DNA of 64,000 nucleotides from Cognatazoarcus halotolerans (GCF_009800965.1 NZ_WUAF01000010.1:1-64000), one strand, 5' to 3'; shown: positions 35,977-47,074, counted from the stretch's first letter. Made by a program: numbers and translations. The notes: generated from the sequence alone by a model not told the origin.

Positions 35977-37497
35977 TCAGGCGACGCGGCGCTTCTCGAT
36001 CCTGCTTTCCTGGACCAGTTCGACCTTGCCGTCGGGGGACAAGGTCTCGAGCCTCACGGTGAAGCCCCAGAGGCGTGCGACATGCTTCATTACCTCGTCG
36101 GTGCTCGGGCCAAGCGGTCGGCGCTGATGCTCGTGATGCCGGATGGTGAGCGAGCGGTCGCCGCGCAGGTCAACATTCCAGACCTGGATGTAAGGCTCGC
36201 GGTTGCCGAGGTTGTACTGTTCGGACAGCATCTCGCGCACCCGGCGATAGCCGCTTTCGTCATGGATCGCCGAAACCTTGAGCTTGCTCTCGCGGTCGTC
36301 GTCGAACACCGCAAAGAAACGGAAGTCGCGTATTACCTTGGGAGAGAGATACTGTGCGACGAAACTCTCGTCCTTGAAATTACGCATGGCAAAGTCGAAG
36401 GTCTCCAGCCAGTTGCTGCCGGCAATATCGGGGAACCACCGGCGATCCTCGTCGGTCGGGTTCTCGCAGATGCGCCGGATGTCCTGCCACATCGCGAATC
36501 CCAGCGCATAGGGATTCACGCCGCGATACCACGGTTCGGTATAGGCGGGCTGGTACACCACGTTGGTGTGCGACTGCAGGAACTCGAGCATGAAGCTGTC
36601 GGCGAGAAACCCCTCGTCATAGAGCCGGTTGAGCAGGGTGTAGTGCCAGAAGGTCGCCCAGCCTTCGTTCATGACCTGGGTCTGCCTTTGGGGAAAGAAG
36701 TACTGGGCGATCTTGCGCACGATCCGCACCACCTCACGTTGCCATGGCTCGAGCAGTGGCGCGTTCTTCTCGATGAAGTAGAGCAGGTTCTCCTCGGGTT
36801 CGGGCGGGAAGCGACGCTCGCTCGCTTGACCTTCGGGTGCGGCGAAGGCGGGCAGGGTGCGCCACAGCTCGTTGACCTGGCTTTGCAGGTAGGTCTCGCG
36901 GTCCTGCTGGCGCAGCTTTTCCTTTGCCATGGAGAGCTTGGGGGGGCGCTTGTAACGGTCGACGCCCACATTCATCAGCGCATGGCAGGAGTCGAGCAGC
37001 AATTCCACCTCGTCGACACCGTAGCGCTCCTCGCACTGTGCAATGTAGCTGCGTGCGAACAGCAGGTAATCCACGATGGCGTCGGCGTTCGTCCAGGTGC
37101 GGAAGAGGTAGTTGCCCTTGAAGAAACTGTTGTGCCCGTATGCTGCGTGGGCGATCACCAGCGCTTGCATCGTCATGGTGTTCTCTTCCATGAGGTAAGC
37201 GATGCAGGGGTTTGAATTGATGACGATCTCGTAGGCCAGCCCCATCTGCCCGCGCCGGTAGCCCTTCTCGGTAGACAGGAATTGCTTGCCGAACGACCAG
37301 TGGTGATAGTTCACGGGCATGCCCACCGAGGCGTAGGCGTCCATCATCTGTTCTGCGGTGATGACCTCGACCTGGATCGGATAGGTGTCGAGGCCGAAAT
37401 CGTGCGCAACCCGGGCGATCTCGCGGTGGTACTCGTCGATGAGCTCGAAGGACCACTCCGAGCTGAGCCGCAGGGGCTTCTTGGCAGTTTTCTTCAT
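35977..37497 (-). CDS. SpoVR-family protein (YcgB type)
   Basis: The 506-residue soluble protein matches the SpoVR/YcgB family, including SSEWSFELIDEYHREIARVA at the start and the conserved YLFRTWTNADAIVDYLLFARSYI, PQRQTQVMNEGWATFWHYTL and NPYALGFAMW. The biochemical role is not established. It is always found with a PrkA-type kinase and a YeaH-type VWA protein, as here. Its start overlaps the yeaH stop by four bases. In enterobacteria the trio is linked to stress and stationary phase. Confidence 0.93.
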   Translation of the reverse strand: MKKTAKKPLRLSSEWSFELIDEYHREIARVAHDFGLDTYPIQVEVITAEQMMDAYASVGMPVNYHHWSFGKQFLSTEKGYRRGQMGLAYEIVINSNPCIAYLMEENTMTMQALVIAHAAYGHNSFFKGNYLFRTWTNADAIVDYLLFARSYIAQCEERYGVDEVELLLDSCHALMNVGVDRYKRPPKLSMAKEKLRQQDRETYLQSQVNELWRTLPAFAAPEGQASERRFPPEPEENLLYFIEKNAPLLEPWQREVVRIVRKIAQYFFPQRQTQVMNEGWATFWHYTLLNRLYDEGFLADSFMLEFLQSHTNVVYQPAYTEPWYRGVNPYALGFAMWQDIRRICENPTDEDRRWFPDIAGSNWLETFDFAMRNFKDESFVAQYLSPKVIRDFRFFAVFDDDRESKLKVSAIHDESGYRRVREMLSEQYNLGNREPYIQVWNVDLRGDRSLTIRHHEHQRRPLGPSTDEVMKHVARLWGFTVRLETLSPDGKVELVQESRIEKRRVA

Positions 37498-38762
37498 GCG
37501 AGGTTCTTCTTGAAGAGTTCGCGGAACACCGGGTAGATGTCACCCATCTGCTCGATGCGCTGCATGGCGAAATTGTGCTGACCGTCTTCGAGCTTCTGGT
37601 ATTCACGCCAAAGGTTCTGGGGCTCGCCCGGCGTGATTTCGATGTAGGCGAAATACTGGCAGAAGGGAAGGATGCCGGTCGCCAGGAGCTCCCTGCAGCC
37701 GGGCGAATCGTTCTCCCAGTTGTCTCCGTCCGATGCCTGGGCGCCATATATGTTCCAGCCTCCGCCCGCAAAGCGCTCGCGAATGATGTCGCGCATCATG
37801 ATCAGCGCACTGGATACCACCGTGCCGCCGGATTCGCGGGAGTGGAAGAAGTCGTCCTCGTTGACTTCGCGGGCGATGGTGTGGTGGCGAATGAAGACCA
37901 CCTCGATATGTTCGTAAGTGCGCAGCAGGAACAGATAGAGGAGCATGAAGAAGCGCTTGGCGGTGGCTTTCTTCTCTTCGTCCATCGATCCCGAGACGTC
38001 CATGAGACAGAACATGACCGCGCTGGTCGTGGGCTTCGGTACCTTGGTGCGATTGTTGTAGCGCAGATCGAAGCTGTCGATGAAGGGAATGGCCTCGATC
38101 TTCAGGCGCAGGCGGGCGAGCTCGTCCCTGAGTGGGGGAAGTTCCGGTGAATCGGCCCCGTCGGCATCCTCGATGCGTTCGATCTCGGCCTTCAACTCAT
38201 GGATGCGCGAGGCGTAGGGCGCGCCCAGAGCCAGCCGCCTGCCGAGAGCGCCGCGCATCGAGCGGATCACGTTGATGTTGGCAGGCACTCCATCGGAAGT
38301 GAATCCGGCACGCTGCGTCTTGTACTCCACAAGTTTCGCGAGGTGGGTGCGAACGAGGTTGGGCAGTTCGAGATCGTCGAAGAAGACGTCGAGGAACTCT
38401 TCGCGGGAAAGCTGGAAAACGAAATCGTCCTCGCTTTCGCCCTCGTTGCTGGCGGACCCGCCGCCACTGCCCCCGCCGCCACCCGGTGGGGGGCGATTGA
38501 TGAGATCTCCAGAGGAAAATTGGTCGTTACCGCTATGCACCGTCTCCCAGATCCCGCCGCGCCCCTGCTGGAAATGAGGCTCGTTCAGATCGCGTGCGGG
38601 GATCGAGATCTCTTCACCCGAATCGATGTCGCGAATGGATCGGCCGGAAATGACGTCGGACACCGCCTTTCGGATCTGCTGCTTGAATCGGCGCATGAAG
38701 CGCTGCCGATTGACGGCGCTTTTCTTCTTGCTGTCATAGCGTCGGTCGATGATGCGGACCAT
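37494..38762 (-). CDS. yeaH: YeaH/DUF444 VWA-domain protein
   Basis: The 422-residue cytoplasmic protein belongs to the YeaH/YhbH family. It has a basic N-terminus, a Gly/Ser-rich linker near 93-107, and a C-terminal von Willebrand A-like domain with the metal-ion site DVSGSMDEEKK. It acts with the PrkA/YeaG kinase and SpoVR partner, but its precise role is not known. It lies 66 bases after prkA and overlaps the SpoVR gene. Confidence 0.92.
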   Translation of the reverse strand: MVRIIDRRYDSKKKSAVNRQRFMRRFKQQIRKAVSDVISGRSIRDIDSGEEISIPARDLNEPHFQQGRGGIWETVHSGNDQFSSGDLINRPPPGGGGGSGGGSASNEGESEDDFVFQLSREEFLDVFFDDLELPNLVRTHLAKLVEYKTQRAGFTSDGVPANINVIRSMRGALGRRLALGAPYASRIHELKAEIERIEDADGADSPELPPLRDELARLRLKIEAIPFIDSFDLRYNNRTKVPKPTTSAVMFCLMDVSGSMDEEKKATAKRFFMLLYLFLLRTYEHIEVVFIRHHTIAREVNEDDFFHSRESGGTVVSSALIMMRDIIRERFAGGGWNIYGAQASDGDNWENDSPGCRELLATGILPFCQYFAYIEITPGEPQNLWREYQKLEDGQHNFAMQRIEQMGDIYPVFRELFKKNLA

Positions 38763-38828
38763 TGCTTCCTCCCAGCGCTTGGCAGAACTGTCGGGCCGGC
38801 GCGCTTCCCGCTCGGCCCGACACCGCGA

Positions 38829-40751
38829 TCACGACGATTTTCTGACGCGCAGATACCATTCGCAGAGAAGCCGGACCTGTTTCTCCGTGTAGCCCTTCTC
38901 GGTCATGCGGTTGACGAAGTTCTGATGCTTTTTCTGTTCGTCGGCACTCGACTTGGTGTTGAAGCTGATGACTGGCAGCAGATCCTCGGTATTCGAGAAC
39001 ATCTTCTTCTCGATGACGGCGCGCAGTTTCTCGTAGCTGGTCCACGAGGGATTCTTACCCGCGTTCTTGGCTCGCGCGCGCAGAACGAAGTTGACGACCT
39101 CGTTGCGGAAGTCCTTCGGGTTGCTGATGCCGGCCGGTTTCTCGATCTTCTCTAGCTCGTCGTTCAACGCATTGCGATCGAGAATCTCGCCGGTGTTCGG
39201 GTCGCGAAATTCCTGGTCCTGAATCCAGAAGTCAGCATATGTGACGTAGCGGTCGAAAATGTTCTGCCCGTATTCGGAATAGCTCTCGAGGTAGGCTGTC
39301 TGGATCTCCTTGCCGATGAATTCGGCGTAGCGAGGGGCAAGGAATTCCTTGATGAAGCCCATGTAGCGGGCTTCGAGCTCGGCCGGATATTGCTCCTGCT
39401 CGATCTGCTGTTCGAGAACGTACATGAGGTGGACCGGGTTGGCGGCGACCTCGCGATGGTCGAAGTTGAACACTTTCGACAGGACCTTGAAGGCAAAGCG
39501 GGTCGAAAGCCCGGTCATGCCCTCGTCGACGCCCGCGTAGTCGCGATACTCCTGGTAGGACTTCGCCTTGGGGTCGGTATCCTTGAGGTTCTCGCCGTCG
39601 TAGATCCGCATCTTCGAGAACAGGGAGGAATTCTCCGGCTCCTTGAGGCGCGACAGGATGGCAAACTCCGACATCATGTTGAGCGTATCCGGGGCGCACG
39701 GTGCGGCCGAGAGCGAGCTGTTGCGCAGCAACTTGTCGTAGATTTTGACTTCGTCCGAAACGCGCAAGCAGTAGGGCACCTTGACCGTGTATATCCGGTC
39801 CAGGAACGCTTCGTTGTTCTTGTTGTTCTTGAACGCAACCCATTCCGATTCGTTCGAGTGGGCGAGGATGATCCCGTCGAAGGGGATGGCCCCGAAGCCC
39901 TCCGTGCCCTTGTAGTTGCCTTCCTGGGTCGCGGTCAGAAGCGGGTGGAGTACCTTGATCGGTGCCTTGAACATCTCGACGAACTCGAGCAGGCCGCGGT
40001 TCGCGAGGCAAAGGCCGCCGGAGTAGCTGTAAGCATCGGGGTCGTCCTGCGAGAACTGCTCGAGTTTGCGAATGTCGATCTTGCCGACAAGTGACGAGAT
40101 GTCCTGATTGTTTTCATCACCGGGCTCGGTTTTGGCTACGGCGATCTGCTTGAGCACCGAGGGTCGCTGCTTGACAACCCGGAAGCGGGTGATGTCGCCG
40201 TTGAATTCGTGCAATCGCTTGAGCGCCCAGGGGCTCATGATCGCGCCGAGGTACCGTCGGGGGATGCCATAGTCATCCTCGAGCAGGGCGCCATCCTCTT
40301 CGTCGCGGAACAGGCCGAGCGGCGATTCATTCACCGGCGAGCCCTTGATCGCATAGAACGGCACCTGTTCCATCAGAGACTTGAGTTTTTCGGCCAGGGA
40401 GCTCTTGCCTCCACCAACCGGACCGAGGAGGTAGAGGATCTGTTTCTTTTCCTCGAGCCCCTGCGCGGCGTGCCTGAAGTAGGAAACAATGTGCTCGATC
40501 ACCTCTTCCATTCCGTAGAACTCACGGAAGGCCGGATAGAGCTTCATCATCTTGTTCGAGAAAATCCTCGACAGCCGGGGATCAAGACGGGTGTCGACCA
40601 GTTCCGGTTCGCCGATTGCCATGAGCATTCGTTCAGCCGAAGTGGCGTAGGCAGCGGGGTCGGTCTTGCAGAGCTCCAGATACTCCTGGATTGACAGTTC
40701 TTCTTCGCGTTCGGCTTCGAAGCGCGACTGATAGGCCGTGAAGATGCTCAT
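38829..40751 (-). CDS. prkA: PrkA/YeaG-type serine protein kinase
   Basis: The 640-residue protein has an AAA+-like N-terminal domain with Walker A LLGPVGGGKSSLAE and a C-terminal PrkA kinase domain. The family has reported kinase activity; E. coli YeaG is involved in nitrogen-starvation and stationary-phase responses. Start 40751 (MSIFTAYQSRF) is supported by AGGAGAG nine to ten bases upstream. It is the first gene of prkA-yeaH-spoVR. I did not find a convincing sigma-54 site in the upstream region. Confidence 0.94.
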   Translation of the reverse strand: MSIFTAYQSRFEAEREEELSIQEYLELCKTDPAAYATSAERMLMAIGEPELVDTRLDPRLSRIFSNKMMKLYPAFREFYGMEEVIEHIVSYFRHAAQGLEEKKQILYLLGPVGGGKSSLAEKLKSLMEQVPFYAIKGSPVNESPLGLFRDEEDGALLEDDYGIPRRYLGAIMSPWALKRLHEFNGDITRFRVVKQRPSVLKQIAVAKTEPGDENNQDISSLVGKIDIRKLEQFSQDDPDAYSYSGGLCLANRGLLEFVEMFKAPIKVLHPLLTATQEGNYKGTEGFGAIPFDGIILAHSNESEWVAFKNNKNNEAFLDRIYTVKVPYCLRVSDEVKIYDKLLRNSSLSAAPCAPDTLNMMSEFAILSRLKEPENSSLFSKMRIYDGENLKDTDPKAKSYQEYRDYAGVDEGMTGLSTRFAFKVLSKVFNFDHREVAANPVHLMYVLEQQIEQEQYPAELEARYMGFIKEFLAPRYAEFIGKEIQTAYLESYSEYGQNIFDRYVTYADFWIQDQEFRDPNTGEILDRNALNDELEKIEKPAGISNPKDFRNEVVNFVLRARAKNAGKNPSWTSYEKLRAVIEKKMFSNTEDLLPVISFNTKSSADEQKKHQNFVNRMTEKGYTEKQVRLLCEWYLRVRKSS

Positions 40752-41112
40752 TGCGTCTCTCCTGGTGCGAGAACCGGATGTCGGAAAATCCTGGCCTGGC
40801 GGCGTCCGCATTGCCGGGATGTCGGGCATTGCCAAAACGATTTTGCGGCACTTCGACATCAATCGTAGTCGACGTCGTCACGTTAGCATTGTGAGTGGCG
40901 CGTTGAGAACAGAGTTCCTATTCAATCTGCTGCGTTGTGTTGCATGGATGCAGAGCGCCGCCGCGTAGCACTGGGGCGGCGGCCGAGCCTTGTGATAGAC
41001 TAAAACTTTGCCCTTAACACCGTGGATTTTGTCGCCCGCGGCACCTGCCGGTGAGTCCTTGTTGATGTGGGTCTCTCAGGGCGAACAAACAGTCGATCAA
41101 TCAGGAAAGTTC
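40752..41112. other. Divergent intergenic region between prkA and tig
   Basis: About 360 bases that must contain promoters for prkA (minus) and tig-clpP-clpX (plus). A GC hairpin GCCGCCGC/GCGGCGGC lies at 40957-40983 without a T-tract. AT-richer sequence at about 40990-41010 (TGATAGACTAAAACTTTG) could hold a -10 element for tig. No clear consensus promoter or known operator was recognised. Confidence 0.45.
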
Positions 41113-42423
41113 ATGCAGACCACCCAGGAAAATCAGAGCGCCCTGGAGCGCCGTATCGAAATGACCGTGCCGAAGGCCGAGGTCGAAAAGGAAGTTGAGA
41201 CGCGCCTCAAGCGCATGGCACGCACCGTCAAGATGGCCGGTTTCCGTCCGGGCAAGGTGCCCTACAAGATGGTCGCGCAGACTTATGGCCAGCAGGCCCG
41301 ATCCGAAGCGATCGGTGCGGCGGTTGAGAAGGCGTTCGGTGAGAAAGTGCGGGAGGGCAACTTCCGGGTGGCCGGCTATCCCCGTATCGAGCCGCTTGAA
41401 GATACGCAGGAACAGTTGGCTTTCAGCGCCGTGTTCGAGGTTTACCCAGAAGTCACGATCGGCGATCTGTCGCAGAAGGAGATCTCAAAGCCGGCCCTCG
41501 AGGTTGGTGAAGAGGAGGTCGACAAGACGATCGAAGTGTTGCGCAAGCAGCGTACGACCTTCAGCCCGGTGGAGCGCGCGGCGGTGGAGGGTGATCGCGT
41601 GGTCATCGATTTTGCAGGCCGCAAGGATGGCGAACTCTTCGAAGGTGGCCAGGCAACTGATTTTCCGTTCGTGCTGGGTGCGGGACAGATGCTCAAGGAT
41701 TTCGAAACCGCGGTCGAGGGGCTTGCCAAGGGTGAGAGCAAGACTTTCGATATGACTTTCCCCGACGACTACCATGCAGCAAACCTCGCTGGTCAAACAG
41801 TCCAGTTCGAGATCACGGTCAAGGGCGTTGAAGAACCCAGGCTTCCGGAAATCGACGATGAATTCGCTCGCTCGTTGGGTATTGCCGACGGCGAGGTCTC
41901 CAAGATGCGCGAGGAGGTCCGGGCAAACCTTCAGCGTGAAGTGAAGCGTCGCGTCCAGGCGAAGATCAAGGAACAGGTGATGGACGCCTTGATCGACACA
42001 CACCCCATCGAGATTCCCAAGGCGCTTGTCGAAGGCGAGTCCCGGCAGCTCGCCGAGAATGCGCGAAAGGACCTCGAGCAACGCGGCATGAAAAACCAGA
42101 ACATCCCGGTCGAGCCGGCATGGTTTACCGAGCAGGCCGAGCGTCGGGTCAAGCTGGGTCTGATAATGGCCGAGGTCGTAAAGAGCAAAGAACTTCACGC
42201 CAAACCGGAACAAGTTCGTGCGTTGGTCGATGATTTCGCCCAGAGTTACGAAGATCCGAGCGAGGTCGTGACCTGGTACTACTCGCAGCCTGATCGTCTG
42301 GCTCAGGCCGAGGCGCTTGTAATCGAGGACAATGTGGTCGAGTGGGTACTGGGCGCAGCCAAGACCGTTGACAGCCCGGTCTCGTTCGATGAGCTGATGG
42401 GTAACGCGGGTCCCAAGGGGTAA
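41113..42423 (+). CDS. tig: Trigger factor (ribosome-associated chaperone)
   Basis: Trigger factor binds the ribosome exit tunnel and assists folding of new chains. The 436-residue protein has the ribosome-binding signature [12 protein letters not shown], a central FKBP-type prolyl isomerase domain ([21 protein letters not shown]), and a C-terminal helical chaperone domain. Start 41113 has GGAAAG just upstream. It heads the conserved tig-clpP-clpX-lon-hupB order. Confidence 0.97.
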   Translation: MQTTQENQSALERRIEMTVPKAEVEKEVETRLKRMARTVKMAGFRPGKVPYKMVAQTYGQQARSEAIGAAVEKAFGEKVREGNFRVAGYPRIEPLEDTQEQLAFSAVFEVYPEVTIGDLSQKEISKPALEVGEEEVDKTIEVLRKQRTTFSPVERAAVEGDRVVIDFAGRKDGELFEGGQATDFPFVLGAGQMLKDFETAVEGLAKGESKTFDMTFPDDYHAANLAGQTVQFEITVKGVEEPRLPEIDDEFARSLGIADGEVSKMREEVRANLQREVKRRVQAKIKEQVMDALIDTHPIEIPKALVEGESRQLAENARKDLEQRGMKNQNIPVEPAWFTEQAERRVKLGLIMAEVVKSKELHAKPEQVRALVDDFAQSYEDPSEVVTWYYSQPDRLAQAEALVIEDNVVEWVLGAAKTVDSPVSFDELMGNAGPKG

Positions 42424-42430
42424 CGCAGCA

Positions 42431-43072
42431 ATGAATCTTCATTCGCCGAATTCTTCATCCGACTGGAACCCGACCGGCCTTGGCCTTGTTCCGATGGTGG
42501 TCGAGCAGAGTGGCCGGGGCGAGCGAGCCTACGACATATACTCTCGCCTGCTCAAGGAGCGGGTGGTGTTTCTTGTCGGTCCGGTAAATGATGCAACGGC
42601 CAATCTGGTCGTTGCCCAGCTCTTGTTCCTGGAGTCCGAAAACCCGGACAAAGATATTTACTTTTACATCAATTCACCGGGTGGTTCCGTAACGGCCGGA
42701 ATGGCGATCTACGATACGATGCAGTTCATCAAGCCGGATGTCAGCACGCTGTGCATCGGGCAAGCGGCCAGCATGGGCGCTTTTCTTCTGACGGCTGGCG
42801 CTAAAGGCAAGCGTTACGCGTTGCCGAATTCGCGCATGATGATCCACCAGCCGCTTGGGGGGTTCCAGGGGCAGGCATCCGATATCGAGATCCACGCACG
42901 CGAGATCCTTACGTTGCGCGCGAAGCTGAACGAGATGTTGGCCAGCCACACGGGCCAGGATGTCGAGCGAATCGAGAAAGATACCGATCGCGACAATTTC
43001 ATGTCGTCCGCGGATGCCGTAAATTACGGTTTGATCGACAAGGTCCTGACCAGCCGTACCGATGCGGCCTGA
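42431..43072 (+). CDS. clpP: ATP-dependent Clp protease proteolytic subunit ClpP
   Basis: ClpP is the serine protease barrel that works with ClpX or ClpA. The 213-residue protein has S114 in [10 protein letters not shown]139 in MMIHQPLGG and the Asp in [10 protein letters not shown]. The N-terminal propeptide is of normal length. It starts seven bases after tig. Confidence 0.98.
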   Translation: MNLHSPNSSSDWNPTGLGLVPMVVEQSGRGERAYDIYSRLLKERVVFLVGPVNDATANLVVAQLLFLESENPDKDIYFYINSPGGSVTAGMAIYDTMQFIKPDVSTLCIGQAASMGAFLLTAGAKGKRYALPNSRMMIHQPLGGFQGQASDIEIHAREILTLRAKLNEMLASHTGQDVERIEKDTDRDNFMSSADAVNYGLIDKVLTSRTDAA

Positions 43073-43092
43073 AGCATAGCGAGAGGAAAACA

Positions 43093-44358
43093 ATGACGGA
43101 CAAGAAAACCAGCGATAAGCTGCTGTACTGCTCGTTCTGTGGTAAGAGTCAGCATGAGGTCAAGAAGCTCATCGCTGGTCCGTCGGTTTTCATCTGTGAT
43201 GAATGTATCGACCTCTGCAACGACATCATCCGGGACGAGATCGCCGGCGATCAGGATGTGGATGGCGGTAAGACGAACCTGCCCGCGCCAAAGGAAATCT
43301 CGGCAATACTCGATCAATATGTGATTGGGCAGGCTCAGGCGAAACGCATTCTTTCGGTGGCCGTCTACAACCACTACAAGCGGTTGCGTCACCTCGGCGG
43401 CCTCAAGGATGAGGTCGAGTTGTCAAAGAGCAATATCCTGCTTATCGGGCCGACCGGTTCTGGCAAGACGCTGCTCGCTCAAACCTTGGCTCGTTTGCTG
43501 AACGTTCCGTTTGTGATGGCGGATGCCACGACACTCACTGAGGCCGGGTATGTCGGTGAGGATGTCGAGAACATCATCCAGAAGCTGCTGCAGAAATGCG
43601 ACTATGAGGTGGAAAAGGCGCAACAGGGGATCGTCTACATCGATGAAATCGACAAGATTTCTCGTAAATCCGACAACCCGTCGATTACCCGTGACGTATC
43701 TGGAGAGGGCGTCCAACAAGCGCTTTTGAAGCTCATCGAGGGTACGGTTGCATCGGTTCCTCCGCAGGGTGGTCGCAAGCATCCCAATCAGGATTTCGTT
43801 CAGATCGATACGACGAACATTCTCTTTGTATGCGGTGGGGCTTTCGACGGGCTCGACAAGGTTATCCGGGGGCGTACGGAAAAAGCGGGAATCGGCTTCG
43901 GGGCTGAGGTGCAGAGCCGTGATGCGAGCGGTGTCGGCGAGACCTTGAAGGCTGTTGAACCGGAAGATTTGGTGAAGTTTGGTCTGATTCCCGAGTTTGT
44001 GGGACGTTTGCCAGTTGTCGCGACGCTCCAGGAACTCGATGAGGCTGCACTCATCGAAATTCTCGTTGCGCCCAAGAATGCCTTGATCAAGCAGTACGAG
44101 AAGCTGTTTGCGATGGAAGGCGTGGAACTCGAGGTACGCCCGGGAGCGTTGCAGGCGATCGCACGCAAGGCACTCAGGCGCAAAACGGGGGCCCGCGGAC
44201 TGCGCTCCATTCTCGAGTCGGCGCTGCTTGACATCATGTACGATCTTCCCACCATGGATGATGTTTCGAAGGTGGTGATCGACGAGGGCGCGATCAATGG
44301 AACTTCTGCGCCCATTCTCATCTATGCGGATCAGCAAAAAGTGTCCGGCTCTAACTGA
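43093..44358 (+). CDS. clpX: ClpX, unfoldase of ClpXP
   Basis: ClpX unfolds substrates and feeds them to ClpP. The 421-residue protein has an N-terminal zinc-binding domain (CSFCGKSQ and CDECIDLC), Walker A GPTGSGKT, Walker [11 protein letters not shown] and a sensor II region [23 protein letters not shown] ribosome site precedes the ATG. It starts 20 bases after clpP. Confidence 0.98.
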   Translation: MTDKKTSDKLLYCSFCGKSQHEVKKLIAGPSVFICDECIDLCNDIIRDEIAGDQDVDGGKTNLPAPKEISAILDQYVIGQAQAKRILSVAVYNHYKRLRHLGGLKDEVELSKSNILLIGPTGSGKTLLAQTLARLLNVPFVMADATTLTEAGYVGEDVENIIQKLLQKCDYEVEKAQQGIVYIDEIDKISRKSDNPSITRDVSGEGVQQALLKLIEGTVASVPPQGGRKHPNQDFVQIDTTNILFVCGGAFDGLDKVIRGRTEKAGIGFGAEVQSRDASGVGETLKAVEPEDLVKFGLIPEFVGRLPVVATLQELDEAALIEILVAPKNALIKQYEKLFAMEGVELEVRPGALQAIARKALRRKTGARGLRSILESALLDIMYDLPTMDDVSKVVIDEGAINGTSAPILIYADQQKVSGSN

Positions 44359-44381
44359 GCTCCTGGCTTTCGGGGCAGCCT

Positions 44382-44409
44382 CTTGATTTACCGCACTTGG
44401 GCCCCATCT
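44382..44409 (+). promoter_or_regulatory. Sigma-32-like heat-shock promoter before lon
   Basis: CTTGATT at 44382-44388 and CCCCATCT at 44402-44409 are separated by 13 bases. This closely matches the sigma-32 consensus CTTGAAA-N(11-16)-CCCCATNT. It lies 34 bases before the lon start. Confidence 0.65.
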
Positions 44410-44418
44410 GGGCCCAAG
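44396..44418 (+). terminator. Hairpin overlapping the lon promoter (possible clpX terminator)
   Basis: CTTGGGCCC and GGGCCCAAG form a perfect 9-bp stem with a five-base loop, followed by AGTGTTTCT. It could be a weak terminator for clpX. It contains the -10 element of the sigma-32-like promoter. Confidence 0.5.
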
Positions 44419-44442
44419 AGTGTTTCTAAGCAAGGAAAATAA

Positions 44443-46863
44443 ATGTCCGCCTCGTCTGAACTGAATCAGCAGCAGCCCGAGCTGCCGCTCTTGCCGCTGC
44501 GTGATGTGGTGGTATTTCCACATATGGTCATCCCGCTTTTTGTCGGGAGGCCGAAATCAATCAAGGCGCTCGAAACGGCGATGGAAGCCGGCAAGAGCAT
44601 CTTGCTTGTTGCACAAAAATCTGCGGCAAAGGATGAGCCGTCGGCGGAGGATCTGTACGAGATCGGCTGCATGGCGAACATTCTGCAGATGCTCAAACTA
44701 CCTGATGGAACCATCAAGGTGCTCGTCGAGGGGGTACAGCGGGCACGCATCGATTCGGTCGACGACTTGCGCACTCTCTTCATGGCGAAGAGCACGCTGG
44801 TGCCGGTGGACGAAGGTGATCACAACGAAACAGAAGCGATGCGCCGGGCGATCATCGCGCAGTTTGATCAGTACGTTAAGCTCAACAAGAAGATTCCGCC
44901 CGAGATTCTGACTTCGCTGTCAGGAATCGATGATGCCGGACGACTTGCCGATACCATCGCTGCCCACTTGCCCCTCAAGCTTGAGGAAAAGCAGGCCGTG
45001 CTCGAACTGTTCGACACCGGTGCGCGCCTTGAGCGACTGCTCACTCAGCTGGAAACCGAACTCGACATTCTTCAGGTCGAGAAAAGGATTCGCGGTCGGG
45101 TGAAGCGGCAGATGGAAAAGAGCCAGCGCGAGTACTACCTCAACGAACAGGTCAAGGCGATCCAGAAAGAGTTGGGCGAGGGTGAAGATGGTGCTGATCT
45201 CGAGGAGATGGAGAAGAAGATCAAGGCCGCAGGCATGTCCAAGGAAGCGCTTGCCAAGGCCCAGTCGGAGCTCAAGAAGCTTCGTCTGATGTCTCCGATG
45301 TCGGCTGAGGCCACGGTCGTCCGCAACTACATTGACACGCTTTTGGGACTTCCCTGGAAGAAGCGGTCGCGCATTTCCAAGGATCTGGTCGAGGCTGAAA
45401 AGGTACTCGACAAGGATCATTACGGGCTCGAGAAAGTGAAGGAGCGGATCGTCGAGTATCTGGCGGTTCAGCAACGTGTGGACAAGCTCAAGGCGCCGAT
45501 TCTTTGTCTGGTAGGCCCTCCCGGGGTCGGCAAGACGTCTTTGGGGCAGTCTATTGCTAGGGCGACCAACCGGAAGTTCGTGCGCATGAGTCTTGGCGGT
45601 GTGCGCGACGAGGCCGAAATCCGGGGGCATCGGCGCACATATATCGGATCGATGCCGGGCAAGATTCTGCAGAACATGCACAAGGTTGGCGTGCGCAATC
45701 CGCTTTTCCTGCTCGATGAGGTCGACAAGATGGGGGCGGATTTCCGCGGTGATCCGTCGTCGGCATTGCTCGAGGTGCTCGATCCCGAACAAAACGCAAC
45801 TTTTGTCGACCATTACATCGAGGTCGAGTACGACCTCTCGGATGTAATGTTCGTGGCAACTGCCAATACGCTGAATATTCCCGGTCCGTTGCTCGACAGG
45901 ATGGAAGTGATTCGCTTGTCCGGTTACACGGAAGCGGAGAAGATCAATATCGCTCAGCGCTATTTGGTGCCGAAGCAGATGCGGGACAACGGTCTGAAGG
46001 CAGAGGAGTTGTCGATTACCGAAGATGCCCTGCGCGACGTGGTGCGTTATTACACGCGTGAGGCCGGTGTGCGCAGTCTGGAGCGGGATATTTCGAAGAT
46101 CTGTCGAAAGGTGGTCAAGAGCCTTGTCATTCGCAAGCGCTCCAGCAAGATCGTGGTCAACGCGAAGAGCCTCGACAAGTATCTCGGGGTGCGCAAGTAC
46201 AGCTACGGAATGGCGGAGAAGGAGAACCAGATCGGTCAGGTTACGGGTCTGGCGTGGACCGAAGTTGGCGGCGAACTCCTGACGATCGAATCGGTCGTGC
46301 TCCCCGGCAAGGGGAAGGTCGTTACGACTGGCAAGCTTGGTGAGGTCATGCAGGAATCCATTCAGGCCGCTTTGTCCGTAGTTCGAAAACGTGCCCGTTC
46401 GCTCGGAATCCAGGATGATTTTTATCAGAAGAGCGATATTCACATCCATCTTCCGGAAGGTGCAATTCCCAAAGACGGCCCTTCTGCCGGTATCGGAATT
46501 GCGACGGCTCTGGTATCTGTTTTGAGTGGGAATCCAGTTAGGTGTGATGTGGCGATGACTGGGGAGATCACCCTGCGCGGTGAAGTCCTGCCCATCGGTG
46601 GATTGAAGGAGAAGCTGCTTGCGGCGGTCAGGGGGGGAATAAGAATCGCCCTCATTCCCGAGGAGAATGTGAAGGATCTTGCGGAAATTCCCGAGAACAT
46701 CAAGGATGCGTTGGAGATTGTGCCCGTCCGGTGGATCGATCAGGTTCTGAAGCTCGCGCTTGAGCGGGAGCCCGTTCCATTGCCTGAAGAGCCGCAGTCT
46801 GCCCAGGAAGTTGCTGCGGGCAGCAGCGGTGCGACGGGCTCACAAAGTCTCACCGCTCACTGA
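44443..46863 (+). CDS. lon: ATP-dependent protease Lon
   Basis: Lon degrades misfolded and regulatory proteins. The 806-residue protein has an N-terminal substrate domain (about 10-200), a coiled-coil stretch, an AAA+ module with Walker A GPPGVGKT at 358-365, and a protease domain with the Ser-Lys dyad S681 (KDGPSAG) and K722 (GGLKEK). It is bacterial LonA in type. The short C-terminal tail is Ala/Gly/Ser-rich. Confidence 0.98.
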   Translation: MSASSELNQQQPELPLLPLRDVVVFPHMVIPLFVGRPKSIKALETAMEAGKSILLVAQKSAAKDEPSAEDLYEIGCMANILQMLKLPDGTIKVLVEGVQRARIDSVDDLRTLFMAKSTLVPVDEGDHNETEAMRRAIIAQFDQYVKLNKKIPPEILTSLSGIDDAGRLADTIAAHLPLKLEEKQAVLELFDTGARLERLLTQLETELDILQVEKRIRGRVKRQMEKSQREYYLNEQVKAIQKELGEGEDGADLEEMEKKIKAAGMSKEALAKAQSELKKLRLMSPMSAEATVVRNYIDTLLGLPWKKRSRISKDLVEAEKVLDKDHYGLEKVKERIVEYLAVQQRVDKLKAPILCLVGPPGVGKTSLGQSIARATNRKFVRMSLGGVRDEAEIRGHRRTYIGSMPGKILQNMHKVGVRNPLFLLDEVDKMGADFRGDPSSALLEVLDPEQNATFVDHYIEVEYDLSDVMFVATANTLNIPGPLLDRMEVIRLSGYTEAEKINIAQRYLVPKQMRDNGLKAEELSITEDALRDVVRYYTREAGVRSLERDISKICRKVVKSLVIRKRSSKIVVNAKSLDKYLGVRKYSYGMAEKENQIGQVTGLAWTEVGGELLTIESVVLPGKGKVVTTGKLGEVMQESIQAALSVVRKRARSLGIQDDFYQKSDIHIHLPEGAIPKDGPSAGIGIATALVSVLSGNPVRCDVAMTGEITLRGEVLPIGGLKEKLLAAVRGGIRIALIPEENVKDLAEIPENIKDALEIVPVRWIDQVLKLALEREPVPLPEEPQSAQEVAAGSSGATGSQSLTAH

Positions 46864-46883
46864 GCTCGTTTTTAGCAATACAG

Positions 46884-46912
46884 AAAGCCGGCCGATTTGG
46901 TCGGCTTTTTTT
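46884..46912 (+). terminator. Rho-independent terminator after lon
   Basis: AAAGCCG or GCCGA can pair with the downstream CGGCTTT or TCGGC, forming a short hairpin followed by seven T. It lies 21 bases after the lon stop. Confidence 0.8.
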
Positions 46913-46947
46913 ATTGAAACCGCCACACGGGGACGCTGCGCTGCGCC

Positions 46948-46977
46948 TTGACATCGTGATTTTTGGCGAGCTATAAA
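46948..46977 (+). promoter_or_regulatory. Sigma-70 promoter for hupB
   Basis: A perfect -35 TTGACA and a -10 TATAAA are separated by 18 bases. Transcription would begin near 46984, giving a leader of about 90 bases. Confidence 0.65.
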
Positions 46978-47074
46978 GCCCATGCAGTTTCACTGGCCCG
47001 AAATGGTGCGGATCGCGCGCGCTTTCTGGCTTTCCTGAGTAGGCAGTTCCAAGAACGAACACTAGGGGGCATAA

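Noticed and set aside
40752-41112. Sigma-54 promoter for prkA
   Set aside because: TTGGCA occurs on the minus strand, but the required TTGC element is not at the proper distance.
44920-46449. Long minus-strand frame opposite lon
   Set aside because: It is a shadow of lon; no ribosome site or family similarity.
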